Source of the DNA: M3007 sp041741155
Lineage (GTDB): Bacteria; Bacteroidota; Bacteroidia; Chitinophagales; Saprospiraceae
Length of the DNA: 64,000 nt
Assembly (NCBI GenBank): GCA_041741155.1
Contig: JBGSKO010000213.1
Span: 69,664-133,663 of the forward strand
Reading direction: 5' to 3'
Shown: positions 9,648 through 16,483 of the stretch, piece after piece
Layout: every line of letters starts with the position of its first letter
Position numbering within the stretch: the stretch's first letter is position 1
The notes under the pieces: generated by a model
Seen by the model: only the letters and a program-made list of their open reading frames with translations
What the model was told of the DNA's origin: nothing
Database searches by the model: none
Position numbers and translations under genes: made by a program

Positions 9648-10193
9648 TCAAACCGTCCAGTATCCCAGGTATTTTAAAAAAAGTTTTGTCAGGTTTTCTG
9701 CATCGGAAATGCCGCGGTGGTGTGCGCCGGTAAACAGGATATCTTCACGCTCCACAGCTTTTCGCAAGCCAATGGATCGACGCAACTGCTTCATACTCAT
9801 GTATTGGTCTTTGAGGTTGGCATGTAGTTCGGCCCACTCGCTGTCCAGCCGGTGCAGGCGGCAGTCGCTGATAAACATTTTTTTATCAAAGGAACCCCAG
9901 GAGCACAAGGTGTAATCCTCTTCCTCAATACGGGCCCATTCCAGAAATTCTTCGATTACAACCGGGAAAGTATCCGCCCGGTTGACATCAAGCTGGGTAA
10001 TGCTGGTCAGGTCGCGGCAAAAAGGAGATAGGTTAGGGTGCACGACGGGCTTGACAAACCGGTTGAACTTGCCGCGAATCTCTCCATAGTGATTGACACG
10101 GAAAGCACCGATCTCGATGGTTTCCTGCACATAACCCGGAGGTATATTTTCCCAGCAGGTGGCTTCCAGGTCGTAAATGATGTAATTTTTCAT
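9648..10193 (-). CDS. 3'-5' exonuclease, DEDDh family (KapD/ERI-1-like)
   Basis: The protein has 181 residues. The DEDDh catalytic set is visible: D8 and E10 in YDLEAT, D103 in WGSFDKK, and H159 with D164 in HHRGISDAEN. Such single-domain enzymes trim RNA or DNA 3' ends (family knowledge); the substrate cannot be told here. There is no signal peptide. It converges with arginine decarboxylase, leaving 35 bp, and is divergent from the glycosyltransferase at 10351. KapD-like and ERI-1-like proteins share the TxITQ-like segment seen at about 63-67. Confidence 0.85.
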   Translation of the reverse strand: MKNYIIYDLEATCWENIPPGYVQETIEIGAFRVNHYGEIRGKFNRFVKPVVHPNLSPFCRDLTSITQLDVNRADTFPVVIEEFLEWARIEEEDYTLCSWGSFDKKMFISDCRLHRLDSEWAELHANLKDQYMSMKQLRRSIGLRKAVEREDILFTGAHHRGISDAENLTKLFLKYLGYWTV

Positions 10194-10337
10194 CGTTGTT
10201 TGTGATTCGAAACGCCGTTCCGGGGTTCAATTTAATACGCTAAAAAAGCCCGAATAGTTGCAGGTGGGGAAACATGTTCATAACCCAGGCAACAACGGAC
10301 ACAAAGTTTGGACAAAAGTTTAGAGTTTTGAGCGAAA

Positions 10338-10345
10338 TATCCTTG
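10338..10345 (+). promoter_or_regulatory. Possible -7 element TATCCTTG, five bases before a start codon
   Basis: One mismatch from TAnnTTTG. Only five bases separate it from the ATG at 10351, so a transcript from it would be essentially leaderless. It is weaker than the other promoter calls. Confidence 0.3.
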
Positions 10346-10350
10346 ATACC

Positions 10351-11556
10351 ATGAACATAGCACTGCTGACAACCTATCCGTACGGAGGCGCAGGCATCGC
10401 TTGCCGGCGGCTGCAACATGCACTGAACGCTTCCGGGGTTCGGGCAGACTTGCTGACGCGGGAGGATACCCCCTCTCGATGGCCTTTTTTCGCGGAGCGT
10501 CTGGCTTTTTTGCCGCATGAACGCGACCAATCGGTGCGCTTTTCATTTTCATTGGCAAATTTTGGCGCCGACTTGTCCAAACATCCCGTTGTGCAACAAG
10601 CGGATGTGCTGCATTTGCACTGGATCAATCAGGGTTTTTTGTCGCTGCGCAACATCCAACAACTGGCAGACCTCGGCAAACCAATCGTGTGGACGCTGCA
10701 CGACATGTGGGCTTTTACGGGCGGTTGCCACTACAGTGGCGCATGTGAACGCTACAAACAGTCGTGCGGGAATTGTCTGTTTTTACGCCGGCCGGGCACG
10801 GCAGACTTATCGCACCGGGTCTGGTTGCGAAAGAAAATGAAATATCCACCGAACGTACATTTCGTGACCTGCAGCGAATGGCTTGCCGAACGTGCCCGTG
10901 AAAGCGGGTTGCTGCGTCAATTTCCTGTGCAGGCCATCCCAAACCCGATTGACACTACAATTTTTACTCCTGTTCCGGCGGAAACCCGTTTGGCGTTCAG
11001 GCGCCGGCTTGGGATAAACGATGCAGCGCTCATTGTGCTGTTTGTTGCCGTAAAAGTGCAGGACGAGCGCAAGGGTTTCCGCTATCTCCAACTTGCATTG
11101 GCAGAATTAAAAACACAACACCCTGATTTACAAATAGAACTTTTGGTGCTGGGGCATTCCAGGCCGGAGGATTTAGCTACGCTCCCCTACCCTGCCCATC
11201 CGCTGGGCATGGTACAGGACTCTGCGCAGTTGTCCAAAATTTACGGGTCGTCGGATGTTTTCACCATTCCTTCGACAGAGGATAATCTGCCCAATACGGT
11301 GATGGAATCGCTTGCTTGTGGCACGCCGGTGGCTGGTTTTCAAACCGGCGGTATTCCCGAAATGGTAGATCATCGGCAAAACGGGTACATCGTACCGCAG
11401 CGCGACAGCAAAGGACTAGCCGAAGGAATCGCCTGGATTGGAAACAACCTCAACCACACACGGTCGGCTGCCCGAGCAAAAGCTGAACAGGCTTATGCCA
11501 ATACAGTTGTTGCACAACGGCATATAGCTTTGTATAAAAAGCTACTCGGAGCGTAG
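10351..11556 (+). CDS. Glycosyltransferase, GT4 family
   Basis: This 401-residue GT-B enzyme likely acts in polysaccharide or glycoconjugate synthesis in the cytoplasm. The N-terminal Rossmann-like start is MNIALLTTYPYGGAGIA. The C-terminal half has the GT4 E-x7-E motif (about E310 to E318, in EDNLPNTVME) followed by SLACGTPVAGF and GGIPEMV, which bind the sugar nucleotide. LHWINQGFLS and TLHDMWAFTGGCHYSG resemble WcaC-like enzymes. The substrate is not predictable. Its 3' end faces the YfhO-like gene with a 7-bp gap. Confidence 0.88.
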   Translation: MNIALLTTYPYGGAGIACRRLQHALNASGVRADLLTREDTPSRWPFFAERLAFLPHERDQSVRFSFSLANFGADLSKHPVVQQADVLHLHWINQGFLSLRNIQQLADLGKPIVWTLHDMWAFTGGCHYSGACERYKQSCGNCLFLRRPGTADLSHRVWLRKKMKYPPNVHFVTCSEWLAERARESGLLRQFPVQAIPNPIDTTIFTPVPAETRLAFRRRLGINDAALIVLFVAVKVQDERKGFRYLQLALAELKTQHPDLQIELLVLGHSRPEDLATLPYPAHPLGMVQDSAQLSKIYGSSDVFTIPSTEDNLPNTVMESLACGTPVAGFQTGGIPEMVDHRQNGYIVPQRDSKGLAEGIAWIGNNLNHTRSAARAKAEQAYANTVVAQRHIALYKKLLGA

Positions 11557-11563
11557 GAAGCGT

Positions 11564-14059
11564 TTATTTTTTTCTTGGCTTTGCTCTCCGAGTGGTATCG
11601 CCGCGAGGTTCTGCGTGCGCAGCTTTTTCCGGTGCGGGCACATCTGCCAGTCGGTTCGGATCGGCAACTGGTCCGCCTTTGCGGTACCAAAACAGCAGGC
11701 TTCCGATGAATAGCAGCAAAATCAGGGCAGACGCACCGCGGGAAACATTTTCGCCCACGACAAACGACTGTGGATCGAAGCGCATCTCCAGTTTCATGTT
11801 TTGCCCGGCGGGCAAACGCATGGCGCGCAGCAGGTAGTCAGCCTTGGTAAAATCGGGCGCCGGCTTGCCGTTGATATAGCATTTCCACCCTTTGGAAGGC
11901 GGGTAGTACATTTCTGAAAACACGGCTAATTGCTCGGTGGAAGCAGAGTATTCGTACTCCATTTTGCTCGGATGGTACTTGCTCAGTCGAATTTTGGCCG
12001 TGCTGTCAAATTGAATATTCCACCCGCGCAGCGGCTCGGCATATTCTTCCGAAAGAATAGCTTCTGTTTTTGGATCAAGATCGCGCAGGGCATGGAGTTC
12101 AGCGTCGGCATCTTTCAGAATGGTGTATTTGGGTACAAACCATGCATTTCCACAAGCCTGTGGGTTGGGCATCACTTCGCCTTTTTGGCCGATGAGGTAT
12201 TTGCCATTCAGCATACCGATAATGTGCAGGCTTTCGCCGAGGCTGGGGTTCAGGAACGTGTCCACCACTTCCTGAAAGCGTTGCAATTTGGCGGCATGGT
12301 AGCCACTCAGGCTTTTGTGAAAATACGACGTGATGGCGTTTCCAGTGATGCCGCCGCGGGAGAGGTCAAGCACGCGGTAATGTTCATCCGGGTCTTGTTT
12401 GATTTGCAGATCATATTCTGCAGGCTGCGGTGGCGCTACAGCCGCCTTTTTGTTTTCATATTTTTGAGGTGAAATCGTACGGGCGGTAATCATCCAGTTG
12501 TCGGCCAACGATAAGATTGTCAGTAGAATTACGGCCAAACCTGCTTTCAAACGACCATTCAGGTACAGCCACAGGAGTCCTGCGGCAGCGGCGATGAACG
12601 CCAGGGAACGGAAGACGTCGCTGCGGAGCATGCCGGCCCGGTCCTCCTGAAGAAGGCTCAGCAGTCCGGGGTCTTGTTGCAGGTTGGCGTCGTACTGTCC
12701 GCTGGTGCTACCCATGCCAAGCGCCAGAATGCACAGTCCGCCGGTGATACCTGTGGCCCACATCAGGGCGCGTTTTTTCTTTTCTGCCGGAATATCCGGG
12801 TCGCACATTTTTTGAATACCAAGTGCTGCCAATGCGGCAAAACACAACTGTGCAACGCCAAGAGCCATGGACACCGCCCGGAATTTATTGAACATCGGCA
12901 GGTAATCGTACCACACTGAATTGAGGAAGAAATTTTTGCCCCATGCCAGCGAAATCATAAACAGCCCGCCCGCAAGCAGCCAGTATTTCACGCCTCCGGG
13001 CACCAGCCAGGCACCGAGGAAAAACAACAAGACGATGATAGCACCGAAATAGATCGCTGTGCCGACGAACGGTTGGTCGCCCGTATAAAATAAACCATTG
13101 ATCTGATTTCGGGCTTGCGGAGCCACAGCATTGTAAAGTTTGGTGTTTTTATAGGATTCACCTGCACCACCGCCGGCAAAATGCGGCACCAGTAAGGTCA
13201 TGCTCTCTCCCACTCCGTAGCTCCAGCCGAACAGATAGTCTTTGTCCAGGCCGTCGCCTTTGGATTTTTTCTGGCTGAGTTCCGACACGCCGCGGATAGT
13301 TTCCTGACTATATTCGTAGGTTGGCCAGAGGCGGGAGGTATTGGAAACAAATCCAAGAGCAATTGCCAACGAACAGACAACCAGTGCCTTCGCCCAGTCT
13401 GCGTACGTTTTTTCCTGCACGGCATCCACGAGTTTGGCCAGAAAGTAGATGCCGCTAAGCAGTAACGTGTAATAAGTGATCTGAACGTGGTTGGCATTTA
13501 CCTGCATGGACATGAACAGCGCCATGAGCGTTCCGCCAAGCAGTATATTTTTGTTGAATGCCAACACTAAACCAGCCAAAACGCCCGGCGCGAGCGCCAA
13601 AGCAATCATTTTCGTGGTGTGTCCGGCCTCCAGAATATCAATATTATAGGTGGTAATACCAAAAGCTACGGCTCCAAAAAGCCCTACGCGCCAGTCTGTT
13701 TTTAGCACCAAAAGCAACAGGTACATGCAGAGCATAGCGAGCAGCACCTGCACCCATACCATTGTGCTGATGTCCGTCCACAGCAATAACGCATTCAGGA
13801 TCGGGGCGGTCAGATTGCCCGATACAGGGGCATAAATTTGATAGGATGGCATACCGCCAAAGGCGCTGTTTGTCCACAACGGGGCGGTTCCTTCCGATTT
13901 AATGTAGGCCTGAATTTCGGTTTGCATCCCCCGTGCTTTGTCGTTGTCGGGCTGTGGCAATGCCCTACCCTGAAAGGCATTCGGCGCAAAAAAAACGGCG
14001 GCAATAGCCACCAGGGATAACACGGCGATGAGGTGTGGGAGTAACTTTTTGAAATCCAT
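11564..14059 (-). CDS. YfhO-like multi-pass membrane protein
   Basis: An 831-residue integral membrane protein. An N-terminal helix (LIAVLSLVAIAAVFFAP) is followed by a row of hydrophobic segments to about residue 530, then a soluble periplasmic-like domain of about 220 residues, a last helix near 780 (ASALILLLFIGSLLFWY) and a basic tail. Bacteroidota proteins of this design are annotated as YfhO family. In Firmicutes YfhO relatives glycosylate lipoteichoic acid, so a GT-C-type transfer to cell-surface polymers is a reasonable inference, and the neighbouring glycosyltransferase fits. It has its own -7 element at 14102-14109. Confidence 0.8.
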   Translation of the reverse strand: MDFKKLLPHLIAVLSLVAIAAVFFAPNAFQGRALPQPDNDKARGMQTEIQAYIKSEGTAPLWTNSAFGGMPSYQIYAPVSGNLTAPILNALLLWTDISTMVWVQVLLAMLCMYLLLLVLKTDWRVGLFGAVAFGITTYNIDILEAGHTTKMIALALAPGVLAGLVLAFNKNILLGGTLMALFMSMQVNANHVQITYYTLLLSGIYFLAKLVDAVQEKTYADWAKALVVCSLAIALGFVSNTSRLWPTYEYSQETIRGVSELSQKKSKGDGLDKDYLFGWSYGVGESMTLLVPHFAGGGAGESYKNTKLYNAVAPQARNQINGLFYTGDQPFVGTAIYFGAIIVLLFFLGAWLVPGGVKYWLLAGGLFMISLAWGKNFFLNSVWYDYLPMFNKFRAVSMALGVAQLCFAALAALGIQKMCDPDIPAEKKKRALMWATGITGGLCILALGMGSTSGQYDANLQQDPGLLSLLQEDRAGMLRSDVFRSLAFIAAAAGLLWLYLNGRLKAGLAVILLTILSLADNWMITARTISPQKYENKKAAVAPPQPAEYDLQIKQDPDEHYRVLDLSRGGITGNAITSYFHKSLSGYHAAKLQRFQEVVDTFLNPSLGESLHIIGMLNGKYLIGQKGEVMPNPQACGNAWFVPKYTILKDADAELHALRDLDPKTEAILSEEYAEPLRGWNIQFDSTAKIRLSKYHPSKMEYEYSASTEQLAVFSEMYYPPSKGWKCYINGKPAPDFTKADYLLRAMRLPAGQNMKLEMRFDPQSFVVGENVSRGASALILLLFIGSLLFWYRKGGPVADPNRLADVPAPEKAAHAEPRGDTTRRAKPRKK

Positions 14060-14101
14060 GGTTCAGTAAATCTTGTAAATCCGTTCAGATCAATAGCGGG
14101 G

Positions 14102-14109
14102 CGAAGGTA
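14102..14109 (-). promoter_or_regulatory. -7 element TACCTTCG for YfhO-like gene
   Basis: It differs from TAnnTTTG by one base and is followed by CCCC, as in other sites of this window. It lies 42 bp upstream of the ATG at 14059. Confidence 0.5.
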
Positions 14110-14135
14110 TGCAATTGCCTAAACCGGCGTTCCGA

Positions 14136-14786
14136 TCAGTTTAGTTTTTGCAACAAATCCCGGAGCGCATCACCGGGAATCTCATGCCCGCCATTAAAGG
14201 ACTGCTCCTCGAAGTCCACACCGCTGTTTGTTTCGATCTCCTGAAGTTGAGTAAACCGGTCCGGAGTTAAAAATGGATCATCGGAACCGTAGAGCAGGTA
14301 AAGGTTTTTGTCGGCGAGGTATGCCTTGTGTGCCTGGTAGTCCAGATCCTCCGGGGGCATGCCGGCCCAGAGCACGAGGTCGTGAAATTGTGGGTGGTAG
14401 CGCAGTATCCAGCGACAAATCGTAGCCGTACCTTGCGAAAACCCGAGTAACACGATGCGGGTATTCGGCGGGACGGCTGCCACATAGCGGTTCAGGAGCG
14501 ATTCGAGGTAGGCGCCATTGTCGGTGATTTCATCTTCGCGGCAGTGCCGGGTCATCCACGTAGCGCCGACAGATCCGCTGAAACCTTTTCTATAGAAATG
14601 GTTTAGCCCTTCAGGAGCCACTACGAGTGTATGGCCATTATCAAGCAAAAGAAAGTCCTGCAAAAACTCCGATGCCAGTTGCGCGTAGCCATGACAAACA
14701 ATCCAGAGTTGCCGGATGTGTGGTCCTGGCACACCTATGGTATAATATTGGGCCGTTTTGGTGACATTTATCTTGTGGTGATCCAT
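14136..14786 (-). CDS. Serine esterase, alpha/beta-hydrolase fold (phospholipase/carboxylesterase family)
   Basis: The protein has 216 residues, the usual size for this family. The nucleophile elbow is GFSQG with S117; the acid is probably D169 or D170 in YGSDDPFL, and the base is H201 in NGGHEIP. WIVCHGYAQLASEF near residue 28 gives the oxyanion-hole loop. There is no signal peptide, so it is probably a cytoplasmic esterase or thioesterase of small acyl substrates. It lies upstream of the YfhO-like gene on the same strand, but that gene has its own promoter, so a functional link is not shown. Confidence 0.82.
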   Translation of the reverse strand: MDHHKINVTKTAQYYTIGVPGPHIRQLWIVCHGYAQLASEFLQDFLLLDNGHTLVVAPEGLNHFYRKGFSGSVGATWMTRHCREDEITDNGAYLESLLNRYVAAVPPNTRIVLLGFSQGTATICRWILRYHPQFHDLVLWAGMPPEDLDYQAHKAYLADKNLYLLYGSDDPFLTPDRFTQLQEIETNSGVDFEEQSFNGGHEIPGDALRDLLQKLN

Positions 14787-14912
14787 AGGAAAAGGGCAGA
14801 TATAACCGTTTGATTGTTAACAATTAGAAAAAGTGTGCTCCGGGTTTTCCCTGAAAAATATTCCGGGTAAATCTTGTGCCGCATTTTACCGGTTAAGGAT
14901 TTTCCTTTTGCG

Positions 14913-14920
14913 TACTTTTG
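14913..14920 (+). promoter_or_regulatory. -7 element TACTTTTG for EGF-like lipoprotein gene
   Basis: A perfect TAnnTTTG followed by CAGC, 50 bp upstream of the ATG at 14971. The leader is A-rich. Confidence 0.6.
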
Positions 14921-14970
14921 CAGCAAATCTTAATAAAAACTTTTTTCTATCACACAAAAACTTATTAACA

Positions 14971-15477
14971 ATGAGCAAAAAAATCTTTTATTTCTTCGCC
15001 CTCCTTGGCGCTATGGTTGTGTTCGCACCAGCCTGCGGTGATTCCGATCCTTGCAAAGATGTGGAATGTGCTAACGGTACCTGCTTCGAAGGTGTTTGCG
15101 ATTGCGACGCCGGGTACTTTACCGACGCCAACGGCAGCTGCACGATCAATGCAGCTGGAGTTTACAATGTATCCGAGAACTGTACGGTAGGTATCTACTC
15201 TGCTGAAGTATTGGCTGGAGCTACCGCCGGAGAACTGAAAATTAAAGGCTTTTGGGGTGAGTTTGTAGCTAATGTCAATGTGACTGTTAGCGGCAACAAC
15301 CTGACCATCACACGCCAGGAGCCAGACGGCGACAAGTTCTTTGTTGAAGGCAGCGGCACTTGGTCCGTAAATGCAGGTGGCAAAGTAGTATTGTCCTTGT
15401 CCTACACGGTGAAAGATGAAACCGTCCCGGGCGCCATTCAAACGGCAACCTGCTCGGCTACGTACACGCAGCAGTAA
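14971..15477 (+). CDS. Lipoprotein with a six-cysteine EGF-like module
   Basis: The product has 168 residues. The start MSKKIFYFF is preferred because it opens a signal peptide and follows a promoter; the frame stays open upstream without function. The lipobox ends at C22 (APAC). Residues 28-57 hold C28, C33, C38, C43, C45 and C57 spaced like an EGF-type module. The rest is beta-rich and resembles Bacteroidota surface proteins that bind ligands, but I recognise no family. It probably sits at the outer membrane. A strong hairpin terminator follows. Confidence 0.75.
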   Translation: MSKKIFYFFALLGAMVVFAPACGDSDPCKDVECANGTCFEGVCDCDAGYFTDANGSCTINAAGVYNVSENCTVGIYSAEVLAGATAGELKIKGFWGEFVANVNVTVSGNNLTITRQEPDGDKFFVEGSGTWSVNAGGKVVLSLSYTVKDETVPGAIQTATCSATYTQQ

Positions 15478-15492
15478 GACTTTTGAGTCTAT

Positions 15493-15536
15493 AAAAAAAC
15501 TCCCGCCACTCAGACGAGTGTGCGGGAGTTTTTTTT
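15493..15536. terminator. Bidirectional intrinsic terminator
   Basis: The stem AAAAAACTCCCGC / GCGGGAGTTTTTT has a short CACTC/GAGTG inner part and T-runs on both strands. It serves the lipoprotein gene ending at 15477 and the convergent gene ending at 15553. Confidence 0.85.
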
Positions 15537-15552
15537 GTGCAACCGAGAAAGC

Positions 15553-15999
15553 TTATTTGCCTCCTCCGCCTTCCTGCGTTTTCTGCATTTTGGACTTTTT
15601 CCCTTCCGTATTCGTTGGCGGTTGCATCATCTTTTCTTGCTTGCCTTCCGTATTGGTGGGGGTCTGTTGCATCTTATCTTGCTTCGGGCTTTGAGCCGGA
15701 GGTGTTTGCGGTAGCGGCGTTACAGCGCTCGGCTTTTTAGCGGTGCTTTTTTTAGAGCCCGGCTTTGTCGCCTTTACGGGCGGCAAGGAGGCTACATACT
15801 CGTCGTAGCGGCGCTGCGCCTCGGCGTACACCATATCGGTGCACTCCTGCTGTTTTTGTGCACGAAACTCATCCAATTGAGCCGTGATAGCCGTGGCAAT
15901 TTCCTGTTGTTGTTGCTCTTTTGTTTTGCCGCCAAAAGCAGTGAGTGTGATAAAACCGGCTGCTACTACGAAACCGGCGAGAAGAAATTTCTTATTCAT
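15553..15999 (-). CDS. Small exported protein with coiled coil and three 14-residue C-terminal repeats
   Basis: This 148-residue protein has an N-terminal signal (MNKKFLLAGFVVAAGFITLTAFG). Residues 28-70 are a charged helix with one cysteine (QQECTDMVYAEAQRRYDEYV). Then follow Lys/Pro-rich sequence and, from residue 106, three 14-residue units beginning KQDKMQQ, KQEKMMQ and KKSKMQK and ending NTEG, NTEG and GGGG. I do not recognise a family. Its helix resembles that of the next gene (one Cys followed by an acidic/Arg helix), so the two may be distant paralogues. Repeat number may vary between strains. Confidence 0.7.
   Translation of the reverse strand: MNKKFLLAGFVVAAGFITLTAFGGKTKEQQQQEIATAITAQLDEFRAQKQQECTDMVYAEAQRRYDEYVASLPPVKATKPGSKKSTAKKPSAVTPLPQTPPAQSPKQDKMQQTPTNTEGKQEKMMQPPTNTEGKKSKMQKTQEGGGGK
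15556..15684 (-). repeat. Three tandem 42-bp in-frame repeats
   Basis: They encode residues 106-148 of the exported protein. The first two units are close copies (KQxKM..xPTNTEG); the third has diverged and ends in GGGGK. Confidence 0.75.
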
Positions 16000-16052
16000 A
16001 ATTTTTTCGTGTCTTTAAAAGTGAATGAATACAGCGAAGAAGTGGCAGTTTT

Positions 16053-16295
16053 TTACTGAACGGTTGGTGTCTCTTGTGCCGCAGCTTTCAAAAGTTCAAC
16101 TTCAGCCGTAACACGCGCCTCAAACTCGGCGTCGCACTTGGCTTTCTGATCAGTTTCAATAGTGCCCTTTCCGGCTTCCACGCCTTTGAGAATTTCTGCT
16201 TGTACTTGCTCTTCTGTGAGCAGTTTCTCGCCACAGGAAGCCATACCTACCGTTAACAAGACTCCGGCGATAAAACTAAGAAGTGTTTTTTTCAT
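16053..16295 (-). CDS. Small helical lipoprotein
   Basis: 80 residues. The start at 16295 gives MKKTLLSFIAGVLLTVGMASC, a signal peptide with lipobox MASC; the longer frame upstream is promoter sequence. The mature part is one acidic, probably coiled-coil helix with a cysteine at DQKAKCDAEFEARV. The -7 element lies at 16334-16341. Its layout resembles the neighbouring exported protein at 15553. No function is recognised; short helical lipoproteins can tether envelope layers, but that is speculation. Confidence 0.72.
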   Translation of the reverse strand: MKKTLLSFIAGVLLTVGMASCGEKLLTEEQVQAEILKGVEAGKGTIETDQKAKCDAEFEARVTAEVELLKAAAQETPTVQ

Positions 16296-16333
16296 GTGAA
16301 GATGTAGTTTATAAGTTTGAAAATAATTGCGTG

Positions 16334-16341
16334 CAAAAGTA
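16334..16341 (-). promoter_or_regulatory. -7 element TACTTTTG for small lipoprotein gene
   Basis: A perfect TAnnTTTG followed by CACGC, 39 bp upstream of the ATG at 16295. Heptamer repeats lie just upstream of it. Confidence 0.55.
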
Positions 16342-16350
16342 GGTGTTCTC

Positions 16351-16371
16351 GAATGATGAATGATCAATGAT
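16351..16371. repeat. Tandem heptamer GAATGAT / CAATGAT, three units
   Basis: The units are GAATGAT, GAATGAT and CAATGAT, followed by a degenerate GAATAAA. They lie upstream of the promoter at 16334. The repeat is related to the one at 2371 (GAGTGAT when read in the same phase). Confidence 0.6.
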
Positions 16372-16483
16372 GAATAAATGAATTTTCAGAATCGTGCTGA
16401 TCAAATAAGTTGCGAACGCAACAACGACTTTTTCTTTGGTACATTGTGGCCGAAATCGTTGTGTTCCTAAAACGAAGTAATAG

